NCBI RefSeq assembly: GCF_002224125.1
Contig: NZ_NCSM01000012.1
Coordinates: 146,659-210,658 of the forward strand
Source of the DNA: Streptomyces sp. NBS 14/10
GTDB taxonomy: Bacteria > Actinomycetota > Actinomycetes > Streptomycetales > Streptomycetaceae
Reading direction: 5' to 3'
Length of the DNA stretch: 64,000 nt
The notes beneath the pieces are model-generated. The model was not told where the DNA came from and searched no databases. It saw only the letters and a program-made list of their open reading frames with translations. Both the position numbers and the translations under genes were made by a program. Numbering within the stretch: position 1 is the first letter of the stretch; every line of letters starts with the position of its first letter. This document shows positions 45,234-55,116 of the stretch, piece after piece.

Positions 45234-48200
45234 ATGTCTGAAACCGGCACCCCCGAGCCCGAAAGACCGACACAACAGACACCGCCGAGCAGACGCCACT
45301 TCGTCGTGGCCTCCGGGGCGGTCGTCGCCGCACTCGGCACCGGCCTGCCCGCGGCCCACGCGGAGTCTGCGGCCGGCTTCCCGGCCGCCCACTTCACCGA
45401 CCCCCGCCGCGACAGCCGCCCCACGGTCTACTGGTACTGGAACGGGCCGGTCACCCATGAGCTGATCGACCGGCAGCTGGCCGAGCTGCGCGACAAGGGG
45501 ATGTACGAGGTCGTCGTCTTCCCCTTCGACAACGCCGAGATGAGCCCGGTGTTCTTCAGCGAGGACTGGTTCGACGTGGTCGGACACGTCCTGGCCGTCG
45601 CCGAGCGCACCGGGATGCGGGTGTGGGTGTTCAACGACAACCACTTCCCCAGTGGCCGCGCCGCCGGGCTGATCGTGAACGGCGGCACCGTCGGGACCCG
45701 CCACTACCCCGCCCGCCCCGAGCTGCGGCTGAAAGCGCTGTGGCGGTCCACCACCGTGGTGGAGGGCCCGGCCACCGTTGATCTGTACGACACCACGGGC
45801 GTCGGCGTCGAGAGCGGCCGGCTGGTGGCGGACGCCGCGGTGCTCGACGGCGCGGCCGTGCTGCGCCGCGGGGCCCGCTGGGGGGACTGTACGGTCACCG
45901 GCAGCGCCAAGGCCGAGACGGCCGCCGCCGGTCTGCTGCTGCGCGCCTCCGCCACCGGGGAAGACGGCTATCTGGTCGAGTTCGACCAGACCGGGGTGGT
46001 CACCATCTCCCGGCGCAGCGGCGGCGAGCGGACCGAACTGGCCCGCAGCACCCGCACGGACGGTTTCAACCGGACCAAGTTCCACACCCTGCGGGTGGCC
46101 GTCAGCGGCGCCACGATCACCGTCCGGCTGGACGACAAGGACAAGGGCACGGTCACCGATGACGCCCACCCGGCCGGCAGCGTCGGTGTGCACGCCACCG
46201 GCACCCAGCGCGCCCTGTGGGAGGACCTGACCGTCACCGCGGCCGACGGCACCGTCCTCTACCGCGAGGACTTCGCCGACCCGGCCACCCCCGGCGAGTT
46301 CGCCACCCGCCGTACACCCGGCACCGCCGTGCCGGTGGCGGCCGTCGCCCGCCCGGTCGGCGCCGACGACGCCACGCGGCTGGTCGAGCTCACCGAGCGG
46401 CTGCGGACCACCCGCCGCTGGGAGGTGCCCGCGGGGCGGTGGCAGATCGATGTGTTCGGCGGGACCGTCCTGGCCGACGACACCCAGGGCTACAGCCGCG
46501 CCTACATCGACCTGCTCGACGAGGAACCCATCGAGCTGCTGCTCGACATGGTGCCCGGCGAGTACCACCGCAGATTCGGCCGCTACTTCGGCGGCGTCGT
46601 GCCCGGTTTCTGGGACGACGAGCCGTTCTTCGCCTCCGCCGAGCCGCACTTCAAACGCCTGCCCTGGTCGCCCACGCTGGAGGCGGCCCTGCGGGCGGTC
46701 GGCGCCGAGCCCGGCCGGGCGTACGCCGCGCTCTTCGACGACGGCCTCGGCCGGGAGGGGCGGGTGCTGCGCGGGCGCTTCTGGCAGGCGGTGTCCGACC
46801 GGTTCGCGCTCGCCTTCCGCAAACAGGCCCGCTGGTACGCCGAGCGGCGCGTCGCGCTGATCACCAACCCGCTCTACGACGAGACCGCCCCCGCCAAGCG
46901 CATCGCCTCCACCGGCGATCTGCACAAGATCAACCAGTGGGCGCAGATCCCCGGCGGCGACATCATCACCGCCGAGTACGAGGCGGGCAAGCCCACCATG
47001 ATCCCGCGCAACCCGGCCAGCGCCGCCCACCAGGCGGGCCGCGAGCGGGTGTTGCTGGAGGCGTTCGGCAACATGGGCTGGCAGGTCGCGCCCGCCTTCG
47101 CCCACGCGCTGCTGGGCGCGACCGCCGCCCGGGGCGTCAATCTGACCGTGCTGCACGCGCTGTGGACCGATGAGACACGGGTCTACTTCCCGCCGCCGTT
47201 CGGCCCGCGCGCCCCGTGGTGGTGGGCGATGGGCCCGCTGGCGGACTGGACCGGGCGGGTGATGGAGACCGTCCGCGGCACCTCCGCCGCCCGTACCGCC
47301 CTGATCCAGCCGCAGCGCGCCGCCGAGCAGTGGCGCGGCACCGACCGGGGCACCGCGCTGGACACCGCGTTCGGCGCCGCCGCCCGGGCGCTGGAGAGCG
47401 CCCAGACCGACTTCGACCTCGTCCACGAGGGCGCCCTGTCGGGCGACCGGGGCCTGCGGGACCACGCCAGGACCGACGGCGGCACCCTGGCCGTCGGCCA
47501 CGCCCGCTACGAGGTGGCGGTCCTGCCGAACACCCCGGTCCTGGACGCCGCCACCGCCCGTACCCTCGCCGAGTTCGCCCGCGGCGGCGGCACGGTCCTC
47601 GCCGTCGGCGAACTGCCCGACCAGGAGGCGGGCGGCGACGACGCCGCGCTGCGCCGCGCCCTGCGGGCCCTGTTCCCCGAGCGGGCCCCGGGCAGCCGCC
47701 GGGTCGGCCGGGGCCGTGCCGTGCGGGTCGTGGACCCCGCCGGCCTGGGCGAGGCGGCCCGTACCGCGGGCGCCGCGGCAGCCGTGCTCGATCCCCCCGC
47801 CGCCTCGGTGCTGGTGCTGCGCACCGCCTCAGGCCGGGACACGGCCTTCCTGCTCAACAACGAGAGCGCCGAAACCGTCGTCACCGACGCGGTGTTCCCG
47901 GTCGGCGGGGCGCCGGAGCTGCGGGACCCGGCCACCGGCGCGGTCATCCCCGCCTCCGTCCACGAGGCGGCCGGCCGGCCCGGCGCCGAGGCCACCCGGG
48001 TGCCGCTGCGCCTGCGCCCGTACGAGACGCTGGTCGTGGTGTTCCGCGCGGGCGCCACGACCCGACCCCATCTGACCCGGGCGGACCTTCCGGTCACCGC
48101 CGTGACCGCCGAAAACAACCAACTGCGCGCGAAGGCGCTGGCCGACGCCCCCGGCCGGTACGCGTTCAGTGGCACCGACGGGCGCCACACCTACGGTGGC

Positions 48201-48647
48201 GAGGCCGAGGTCACCGATCCGCTGCGGGCGATCCCGCTGGACGGCGACTGGACCGTGGCCCTGGAGCGGGACGGCGCCGAGCCCGTCGTACGGCCGCTCG
48301 GCAGCTGGACCGACCTGGACCCGCGCTTCTCCGGCAGCGCCACCTACACCAAGGACATCACCCTCACCCGGGCGGACCTGGACGGCCGTCGCATCCATCT
48401 CGACCTCGGCGAGGTGCGCGAGGTGGCCCGGGTGACGGTGGGTGGCGCCGCGCTGCCGCCCGCGCTGTGGGCCCCGTACACCGTGGACGTCACCGACCAG
48501 CTGCGCCCCGGCGTGAACACCATCGCCGTCCGCGTCGCCAACACCCTCGCCAACGAGCGCGGCAAGGCGCTGCCGTCCGGGCTGCTGGGGCCGGTGGCGC
48601 TGCGCCCGCTGCGCCCGGTGACGGTCCGGCTCATCCGCACCGCTTGA
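45234..48647 (+). CDS. Secreted GH106-like alpha-L-rhamnosidase (large, with inserted sandwich)
   Basis: The 1,137-residue protein has a Tat-like signal (SRRHFVVASGAVVAAL). A GH106-type catalytic barrel follows (VYWYWNGPVTHELIDRQL, MYEVVVFPFD, FWDDEPFF, GGDIITAEYEAG). A lectin-like sandwich (about 180-340) is inserted, and a galactose-binding-like domain is at the C-terminus (SGSATYTKDITLTRADL, LRPGVNTIAVRVANTL). The mix suggests removal of rhamnose from branched pectic or arabinogalactan chains. ATG 45234 has CGGGAG upstream and follows the GH127 gene by 58 bp. The specificity is inferred from family only. Confidence 0.75.
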   Translation: MSETGTPEPERPTQQTPPSRRHFVVASGAVVAALGTGLPAAHAESAAGFPAAHFTDPRRDSRPTVYWYWNGPVTHELIDRQLAELRDKGMYEVVVFPFDNAEMSPVFFSEDWFDVVGHVLAVAERTGMRVWVFNDNHFPSGRAAGLIVNGGTVGTRHYPARPELRLKALWRSTTVVEGPATVDLYDTTGVGVESGRLVADAAVLDGAAVLRRGARWGDCTVTGSAKAETAAAGLLLRASATGEDGYLVEFDQTGVVTISRRSGGERTELARSTRTDGFNRTKFHTLRVAVSGATITVRLDDKDKGTVTDDAHPAGSVGVHATGTQRALWEDLTVTAADGTVLYREDFADPATPGEFATRRTPGTAVPVAAVARPVGADDATRLVELTERLRTTRRWEVPAGRWQIDVFGGTVLADDTQGYSRAYIDLLDEEPIELLLDMVPGEYHRRFGRYFGGVVPGFWDDEPFFASAEPHFKRLPWSPTLEAALRAVGAEPGRAYAALFDDGLGREGRVLRGRFWQAVSDRFALAFRKQARWYAERRVALITNPLYDETAPAKRIASTGDLHKINQWAQIPGGDIITAEYEAGKPTMIPRNPASAAHQAGRERVLLEAFGNMGWQVAPAFAHALLGATAARGVNLTVLHALWTDETRVYFPPPFGPRAPWWWAMGPLADWTGRVMETVRGTSAARTALIQPQRAAEQWRGTDRGTALDTAFGAAARALESAQTDFDLVHEGALSGDRGLRDHARTDGGTLAVGHARYEVAVLPNTPVLDAATARTLAEFARGGGTVLAVGELPDQEAGGDDAALRRALRALFPERAPGSRRVGRGRAVRVVDPAGLGEAARTAGAAAAVLDPPAASVLVLRTASGRDTAFLLNNESAETVVTDAVFPVGGAPELRDPATGAVIPASVHEAAGRPGAEATRVPLRLRPYETLVVVFRAGATTRPHLTRADLPVTAVTAENNQLRAKALADAPGRYAFSGTDGRHTYGGEAEVTDPLRAIPLDGDWTVALERDGAEPVVRPLGSWTDLDPRFSGSATYTKDITLTRADLDGRRIHLDLGEVREVARVTVGGAALPPALWAPYTVDVTDQLRPGVNTIAVRVANTLANERGKALPSGLLGPVALRPLRPVTVRLIRTA

Positions 48648-48682
48648 TCCGGGCGCGTCCGCATCGCCTGACCCGGGCCCGG
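48635..48682. repeat. Imperfect 24-bp tandem duplication across a stop codon
   Basis: Two adjacent 24-bp units (48635-48658 and 48659-48682) match at 19 positions. The first contains the TGA of the GH106-like gene (48645-48647), and the second carries an equivalent out-of-use TGA. Confidence 0.7.
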
Positions 48683-48787
48683 CCTGCCCGCAGACCGTCC
48701 CCCGCCCGCCTGATGCCCGTTTCGTGTTCGAGCGTGCCCGACTTCTGCCCGTTTCCCTGCCGGGCCCCGACCACTCATGGAGAACCC

Positions 48788-51700
48788 ATGGACCGAACCC
48801 TCCGACCCCCGCGGCCACCGCTGCTCCACAGACCTCTGGCCCGGCTCGCCACCACCGCCCTCGCGGCCCTCGCCGCCCTGGCCACCACTCTGCCCTCGGC
48901 GGCCCCCGCCGAGGCGAGCGAGGCCGGCCGGCCCACCGCGCTGCGCACCGGGGCCCTGCGGCAGGCGCTCGGCATCGACGACACCACGCCCGAGCTCAGC
49001 TGGCGGCCGACCACCACCGGCCGGGACACCGTGCAGCGCGCCTACCGCGTACAGGCCGCCACCAGCGCGGCCCGACTCGACGCGGGCCGCCCCGACCTGT
49101 GGGACTCGGGCAAGGTCGGCTCCGCCGCGCCGCGGGCCGGCTACGCGGGTGACCGGCTCGGGCCGCGCACCCGCGTGTACTGGCGGGTCAAGGTGTGGGC
49201 CGGCGGCGGCGCGGGCCGGGCGTCCGGCTGGAGCGCCCCGTCCGTCTTCGAGACCGGGCTGACCTCGCCGAAGGACTGGTCCGCCCAGTGGATCGGCCAC
49301 CCCGACTGGCAGCTGAGCGGCCGCCAGGTCACCCCCGTGGTCGTCGAGCTGCCCAAGACCACCGCCCGCTATGTACGGCTCGACGTCACCCGGCTCGGAC
49401 TGCCGCTCGCCGAAGGCGACTTCCCCGCGCTCACCCGTCGGCTGCAGCTGGCCGAGGTCGAGGTGCGCGACTCCGCCGACCCCGAAGGCCCCGACCTCGC
49501 CAAGGGCGCGGCGGTCACCGCCTCGGAGAGCAACACCGTACGCAAGACCTGGGAGCCCGCCCTCGCCGTGGACGGACTCACCAACAGCGGGGCGCAGACC
49601 GCCGCCGGATACGCGAGCAAACCGCACCCCGACGCCGATGTGTCCGCCACGCCGATCACCCTCACCCTGGACCTCAAGCAGACCGCCCGCTTCGACCGGG
49701 TGCTGCTCTACCCGCGCGCCGACGTCCTCACCGCCGACGGCCGGGTGCCGGGCTTCCCCGTCGACTACACCGTCGCCACCGCGGACGCGGCCACCGGCCC
49801 GTTCACCGAGGCCGCCCGCGTCAGCGGCCAGACGCCACCGAAGCCGTACCTCCCGGCCGGACTCCCGCTGTTCGCCAAGGACTTCACCGTCTCGAAGGAC
49901 ATCCGCTCCGCCCGCCTGTACGTGACCGGCCTCGGGGTCCACGACGCCCGGATCAACGGCCGCCCGGTGGGCGACGCCGTACTGGAGCCCGCCAACACCG
50001 ACTTCGCCGACCGCGTGCAGTACGCCACCTACGACGTGACCAAACGGCTGCGGCGCGGCGCGAACACCATCGGCGTCGAACTGGGCAACGGCATGGCCAA
50101 CGTCGTGAGCACCGCCGACCGCTACCGCAAGCTCTACGGCAACCTCAGCGACCCCAAGCTGCTCGCCCAGCTGGAGATCACCCTCGCCGACGGGACCGTC
50201 CGGCGCATCGCCAGCGGCCCCGACTGGCGCACCACGCTCGGCCCCACCACCTCCTCCAACTGGTACGGGGGAGAGGACTACGACGCCCGCCGGGAGCTCC
50301 CGAACTGGGACCGGCCCGGCGGGGACCGCACCGGCTGGCGCGCCGCCACCGCCGTTGCCGCACCCGGCACCGCCACCGACCCGGCCCAGATCAGCGCCCG
50401 CGAGACCGAGCCGATCCGGGTGACCGAGACGCTGAAGAGCACCGAGGTCGCGAACTCCCCGCAGGGCAGCCGGGTGTTCGACCTCGGGCGCAACATCGCC
50501 GGCTGGCCCGAGATCACCGTGCGCGCGCCCGAAGGCACCGCGGTACGCGTCTACCCGGCCGAAAGCCTCAAGGACGGCCACGCCCACCAGTCCATCAGCA
50601 ACGTCGGCGCGCCGCTGTGGGACAGCTACACCACGGCCGGGACCGCGGCGCAGACCTGGCATCCGCGCTTCAGCTACCACGGCTTCCGCTATCTGGAGCT
50701 CAAGGGCCTGCCCGAGGGCGCCGAGGTGTCCGTACGGGGCCTCGTCCTGCACACCGACAACGCGTCCGCGGGGGAGTTCACCAGTTCCAACGAACTGCTC
50801 AACGGCATCCACGGGCTCATCAGGGGCGCCATCCAGGGCAACATGATGAGCGTCCTCACCGACTGCCCCAGCCGCGAAAAGCTCGGCTGGCTGGAGCAGG
50901 ACCAGCTGGTCTTCCCCGCCCTGGCCGCCAACTACGACATGCGGTCCCAGCTGCGCAAGATCGTCCGGGACATGGCCGACGCCCAGACCCCGGACGGCCT
51001 GATCCCCAGCACCGTGCCGGACTACACCCTGCTGCCCGGCTCCTACCGCAACGACGCCAACTGGGGCGGGGCGTTCGTCCTCGTCCCCTGGCAGCTGTAC
51101 ACCACCTACGGCGACCAGGAGACGCTGCGCGACTACTACCCGAGGATGAAGCAGTACGCGGCCTTCCTCGAGCGGCAGGTCGCCGACGGCATCCTCGACT
51201 ACGGTCTGGGCGACTGGATCACCCCCGACCGCACCTTCCCGCGCGCCGTCGCGGGCACCTACGGCTACTGGCGGGTGGTCGACGCGCTCGGCCGGATCGC
51301 CGGAGTGCTCGGCGAGCGCGAGGACGCCGCCGCGTACCAGGAGAAGGCCGACGCCTCCGTCGCCGCCCTGTCCGCGAAGTACTACGACGCCACCACCGGC
51401 ACCTTCGGCGGCGGCGGACACGGCGCGGAAGCGCTCGCGCTGGACATGGGGGCCGTGCCCGACGGCGGGCGGCAGCGGCTGCTCGACCACTTCGTGCACA
51501 GCGTCGAGCAGGCCGGCGACCATCTGGTGCTCGGCGAGATCTCGCTGCCCGCCGCCTTCCGGGTGCTCTCCGCCGCCGGGCGCGACGACGTCGTCTACCG
51601 GATCGCCACCAGGACCGACAGCCCGAGCTACGGCTACCAGGTCCAGCACGGCAACACCACGCTCGGCGAGACCTGGGACGGCGGCTCCGGCCAGTCCCAG

Positions 51701-52099
51701 AACCACTTCATGCTCGGCGTGATCGACGGCTGGTTCACCGGCTCCCTCGCCGGGATCCGGCAGACCGACGACTCGATCGGCTACCGCAGGCTGCTCTTCG
51801 CGCCCGCCGTCGTCGGCGATCTGACCTCGGCGGCAGCCTCGTACACCACGCCGTACGGCCCCGCCCGCAGCTCCTGGCGGCGCGACGGCTCCGCGTACCG
51901 GCTGACCGTGACGGTGCCCGCCGGGACCACCGCCGAGGTGCGGGTGCCCGCCACCTCCGGGGCCGTGGGCGCGCCGGACGGGGCGCGCCCGCTGCGCACG
52001 GAGGCCGGTGTGCGGGTGTACGAGGTGCCCTCCGGGACCTGGAGCTTCACTTCCGTATACCAGCCCGTATCCGAGCCGCCGACCGGGAGCGACGCATGA
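48788..52099 (+). CDS. Secreted GH78 alpha-L-rhamnosidase
   Basis: The 1,103-residue protein has a signal peptide (PLARLATTALAALAALATTL) and an N-terminal fibronectin-like domain (TPELSWRPTTTGRDTVQRAY). It contains an inserted F5/8-type sugar-binding module (about 190-350). The rhamnosidase N-domain contains RVQYATYDVTKRLRRGANTI, and the catalytic (alpha/alpha)6 barrel has DCPSREKLGWLEQDQL, NWGGAFVLVPW and GETWDGGSGQSQNHFMLG. It cleaves terminal alpha-L-rhamnose. ATG 48788 has GGAGAA upstream. Its stop overlaps the next start by four bases (ATGA). Confidence 0.92.
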   Translation: MDRTLRPPRPPLLHRPLARLATTALAALAALATTLPSAAPAEASEAGRPTALRTGALRQALGIDDTTPELSWRPTTTGRDTVQRAYRVQAATSAARLDAGRPDLWDSGKVGSAAPRAGYAGDRLGPRTRVYWRVKVWAGGGAGRASGWSAPSVFETGLTSPKDWSAQWIGHPDWQLSGRQVTPVVVELPKTTARYVRLDVTRLGLPLAEGDFPALTRRLQLAEVEVRDSADPEGPDLAKGAAVTASESNTVRKTWEPALAVDGLTNSGAQTAAGYASKPHPDADVSATPITLTLDLKQTARFDRVLLYPRADVLTADGRVPGFPVDYTVATADAATGPFTEAARVSGQTPPKPYLPAGLPLFAKDFTVSKDIRSARLYVTGLGVHDARINGRPVGDAVLEPANTDFADRVQYATYDVTKRLRRGANTIGVELGNGMANVVSTADRYRKLYGNLSDPKLLAQLEITLADGTVRRIASGPDWRTTLGPTTSSNWYGGEDYDARRELPNWDRPGGDRTGWRAATAVAAPGTATDPAQISARETEPIRVTETLKSTEVANSPQGSRVFDLGRNIAGWPEITVRAPEGTAVRVYPAESLKDGHAHQSISNVGAPLWDSYTTAGTAAQTWHPRFSYHGFRYLELKGLPEGAEVSVRGLVLHTDNASAGEFTSSNELLNGIHGLIRGAIQGNMMSVLTDCPSREKLGWLEQDQLVFPALAANYDMRSQLRKIVRDMADAQTPDGLIPSTVPDYTLLPGSYRNDANWGGAFVLVPWQLYTTYGDQETLRDYYPRMKQYAAFLERQVADGILDYGLGDWITPDRTFPRAVAGTYGYWRVVDALGRIAGVLGEREDAAAYQEKADASVAALSAKYYDATTGTFGGGGHGAEALALDMGAVPDGGRQRLLDHFVHSVEQAGDHLVLGEISLPAAFRVLSAAGRDDVVYRIATRTDSPSYGYQVQHGNTTLGETWDGGSGQSQNHFMLGVIDGWFTGSLAGIRQTDDSIGYRRLLFAPAVVGDLTSAAASYTTPYGPARSSWRRDGSAYRLTVTVPAGTTAEVRVPATSGAVGAPDGARPLRTEAGVRVYEVPSGTWSFTSVYQPVSEPPTGSDA

Positions 52100-55068
52100 G
52101 TGACGTAAGCAGGATGGGCCCGCGCCGCCGGACGCTGCTCGGTCTGGGCGCCGCGGCCGGGGCGGCGACGGTCCTCCCGACGACCGCGGCGACTGCGGCT
52201 CCCGCCGCCGCGGCGCGCGGCACGGCCCCGCGGCCCGGCTTCGCCGCCGCGTTCGCCTCGCCGGGCCGCGCCGTACGGCCCAAGTTCCGCTGGTGGTGGC
52301 CGGACGGCCTGGTGGACCCGGCCGAGCTGGCCCGGGAGGTCGACCAGATCGCCGAGGCCGGGTTCGGCGGGGTGGAGATCGCGGCCGTCACCCACAGCCT
52401 GAGCGAACCGATCGACGCCGAGCGCTACGGCTGGGGGACCGCGGCCTGGGTCGCCGGTCTGGAGAGCGCCCTGCGCCAGGCCGGCCGGCGCGGCCTCACC
52501 GTCGATGTCACCATCGGCCCGGCCTGGCCCGCCGCCGTGCCCACCGTCACCCCGGACAGCGAGGCGGCGGCCTCGGAGCTGGCCCACGGCCTGAACACCT
52601 TCCAGGGCTCCTACGCGGGCCCGGTGCCGCCGCCGGTGGTGCCCGCGGCCGAGGGCGTGACCGCCCGGCGGCTGCTGTGGGTGCAGGCGGCCCGCATCGG
52701 CGCGGCCGCCGCGGCCCCGGCGCCGCTGCAACTGGACCGGGACTCGGTGACCGACCTGACCGCGCTGGTCCGCTGCGGCGCCCTCCAGTGGACCGCGCCC
52801 GACGACGGACAGTGGGCGCTGATCTCGTACTGGGAGCGCGGCTCCGGGCAGCGGCCCGAGGGCCCCGCCCACACCTCCCCGCTCGCCTATGTCGTCGACC
52901 ACTTCAGCGCCGCCGGCACGCGCGCGGTCACCGACTTCTGGGAGCGGCGCATCCTCACCCGCCGGGTCCGCGAACTGCTGCGCCGGGCCGGGGGCGCGCT
53001 GTTCGAGGACTCCCTGGAGATCGAGACCGACGCCACTTTGTGGACCCCCGGCCTGGCCGACGAGTTCGAGCGGCGCATCGGCCACCCCCTGCTGCCGTAT
53101 CTGGCCGCGGTGATCGAGAAGGACGAGAAATACGTCTTCGCCTTCGACGCCGCCACCAACAAGGCGGTGCGCCGCGACTATATGCAGGTCGTCACCGATC
53201 TGTATCTGGAACACCACCTGCTGCCGCTGCGCGACTGGGCCCATTCGCTGGGCCTCGCCCTGCGCGTCCAGCCGTACGGCCTGGAGACCGACGCGATCCA
53301 CAGCGCCTCGCTCCTGGACATCCCCGAAGGCGAATCGCTCGGCTTCAAGAATCTCGACGACTTCCGCTGTCTGGCCGGTGGCCGGGACATGGGCGGCGGG
53401 CGGGTGCTGTCGAACGAGGCGGGCGCCACGGCGGGCGGTGCGTACGCCACCACCTGGGACGCCACGCTGCGCAAGCTGGTCACCCAGTACTGCGCGGGCG
53501 TCAACCAGGCGGTGCTGCACGGCTTCGGCTACGCGACCGCGCCCGGCGCCGCCTGGCCGGGCTTCGCCGCCTTCTCCCCGTACCACGGCGGCCCCGGATA
53601 CGGCGAGGCGTGGGGGCCGCGCACCCCGGCCTGGCGCCATGCGTCCGATGTGGCCGGATACCTCGGCCGGATCCAGGGGGTGCTCCAGTCAGGCACCCAC
53701 CGGGTCGACGTGGCCGTGCTGCGCCAGAAGGGGTACGCGGGCTCCGGGCTCGGCGCGCCCTGGTTCACCCCGGACGGGGTGCCGCTCGGCTGGACGCACA
53801 CCTTCCTCAGCCCGCGTTCGCTCGGCCTGCCGAGCGCCGTGGTGCGGGGCGGGCGGCTGGCACCCGACGGGCCCGCCTACAAGGTCCTCGTGCTGGAGGG
53901 CGACGTCATGATCGGGCGTGAGCACACCCTGGAGCTCGACACTGCCCGCAGGCTGATCGAGCTGGCCGAGGACGGCCTGCCGATGATCGTGGTGGGGGAC
54001 TGGTCGGACGGTCATGTGCCCGGGCTGCCGCACGAGGGCGACGACGAGCGGCTTCGTGCCCTGATCACCCGGCTGCTCGCCGTCCCCGGGGTGCGGCGCG
54101 TCGCCGACCGGCCCGATATCCCCGCGGCCCTGGCCGACCTGGGCATCGAGCCCGATGTAGCGTACGCGGCGCGCTCGCCGCTGCTGCACGCCCACCGGGC
54201 GGCGCGGGACGTGGCGTACCACTTCTTCGCCAACGGCTCGGCGACCGCGGCGGTGGACCACGAGGTGGCCATCGCCGCGCCGTGGGCCAAGGCCACCCCG
54301 TACGCGCTCGACGCCTGGACCGGCGAGGTGGCGCCCCTCGCCGTCCACCGCGACGACGGCGGCCGGGTCACGCTGCGGATCACCCTGGCGCCCGGGGCCA
54401 CCGCCCTGGTCGCGCTCGCGCGGGGCGCCGGGCCGCTCCACGCGCTGAGCACCGACGCCGAGTCGGCGCGGATCGCGGACGGTGTGCTGGAGGTGCTCGA
54501 CACCCGGCCCGGGGCCCGTGAGACCGTGCTGAGCGACGGCCGGAAGGTCGTCGCGCGCATCGGCGAGCTGCCCGCGCCGCTCACCTTGGACCGCTGGTCG
54601 CTGCGGGTGGCCGACTGGCGTCCTGGCCGCACGCCCGACCGCCATGTCACGGTGGACCACCGGCTGGACCTCGACGCCCTCGCGGCCTGGCCGGACCTCC
54701 CCGGTCTGGAGGACGTCTCCGGCGTCGGGCGCTACCGCGCCACCGTACGGCTGGGGCGCGGCTGGACCGGAGCCACCGGCGCCCGGCTGGAGCTCGGGGA
54801 GGTTTTCGACACCTACCGGGTCACCGTCAACGGCACCGCGCTGGGCCCGGTGGACCAGGTCACGGGCGTGGTGGACCTCGGGGGCCTGCTGCGGCGCGGG
54901 GAGAACACGATCGAGGTCGAGGTGGCCACCACGCTGCTGAACCGGCTGCGGACCGTCCGCCCGGCGGAGTTCGGGGCGGCCAAGCGGCAGCGGTACGGCC
55001 TGATCGGGCCGGTCCGCCTGGTGCCCTACGGACGGGCGGTGGTGCCCGCCGACGGAGCCGCTGACTGA
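52096..55068 (+). CDS. Secreted GH106-like glycosidase (second copy)
   Basis: The 990-residue protein has a Tat signal (RRRTLLGLGAAAGAATVLP). Its catalytic region is of the GH106 alpha-L-rhamnosidase type (PKFRWWWPDGLVDPAELARE, FGGVEIAAVTH, LFEDSLEIE, LALRVQPYG, VLSNEAGAT). A C-terminal galactose-binding-like domain (GVGRYRATVRLG, LLRRGENTIEVEVATTLLNR) follows. It differs strongly from the GH106-like protein two genes upstream, so the pair probably attacks different linkages. The start overlaps the GH78 stop. It is the last gene of the operon. Confidence 0.78.
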   Translation: MSDVSRMGPRRRTLLGLGAAAGAATVLPTTAATAAPAAAARGTAPRPGFAAAFASPGRAVRPKFRWWWPDGLVDPAELAREVDQIAEAGFGGVEIAAVTHSLSEPIDAERYGWGTAAWVAGLESALRQAGRRGLTVDVTIGPAWPAAVPTVTPDSEAAASELAHGLNTFQGSYAGPVPPPVVPAAEGVTARRLLWVQAARIGAAAAAPAPLQLDRDSVTDLTALVRCGALQWTAPDDGQWALISYWERGSGQRPEGPAHTSPLAYVVDHFSAAGTRAVTDFWERRILTRRVRELLRRAGGALFEDSLEIETDATLWTPGLADEFERRIGHPLLPYLAAVIEKDEKYVFAFDAATNKAVRRDYMQVVTDLYLEHHLLPLRDWAHSLGLALRVQPYGLETDAIHSASLLDIPEGESLGFKNLDDFRCLAGGRDMGGGRVLSNEAGATAGGAYATTWDATLRKLVTQYCAGVNQAVLHGFGYATAPGAAWPGFAAFSPYHGGPGYGEAWGPRTPAWRHASDVAGYLGRIQGVLQSGTHRVDVAVLRQKGYAGSGLGAPWFTPDGVPLGWTHTFLSPRSLGLPSAVVRGGRLAPDGPAYKVLVLEGDVMIGREHTLELDTARRLIELAEDGLPMIVVGDWSDGHVPGLPHEGDDERLRALITRLLAVPGVRRVADRPDIPAALADLGIEPDVAYAARSPLLHAHRAARDVAYHFFANGSATAAVDHEVAIAAPWAKATPYALDAWTGEVAPLAVHRDDGGRVTLRITLAPGATALVALARGAGPLHALSTDAESARIADGVLEVLDTRPGARETVLSDGRKVVARIGELPAPLTLDRWSLRVADWRPGRTPDRHVTVDHRLDLDALAAWPDLPGLEDVSGVGRYRATVRLGRGWTGATGARLELGEVFDTYRVTVNGTALGPVDQVTGVVDLGGLLRRGENTIEVEVATTLLNRLRTVRPAEFGAAKRQRYGLIGPVRLVPYGRAVVPADGAAD

Positions 55069-55089
55069 GCCGTCACCGGCCCGAGCCGC

Positions 55090-55116
55090 AGGCCCGAGCC
55101 CGCCCGGGCCGGGCCT
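55090..55116. terminator. Terminator hairpin at the end of the glycosidase operon
   Basis: AGGCCCG (55090-55096) pairs with CGGGCCT (55110-55116), continued inward by GCCCG (55098-55102) with CGGGC (55105-55109) around one bulged A. It lies between converging genes. Confidence 0.7.

Noticed and set aside
44946..47501. Minus-strand frame of about 850 codons opposite the GH106-like gene
   Set aside because: Composition is typical of an antisense shadow, and it overlaps two well supported plus-strand genes.
48344..51706. Minus-strand open frame of about 1,120 codons over the GH106/GH78 region
   Set aside because: It is antisense to clearly coding glycosidase genes, has low-complexity Gly/Arg/Val-rich composition and no domain; it is a GC-bias shadow.
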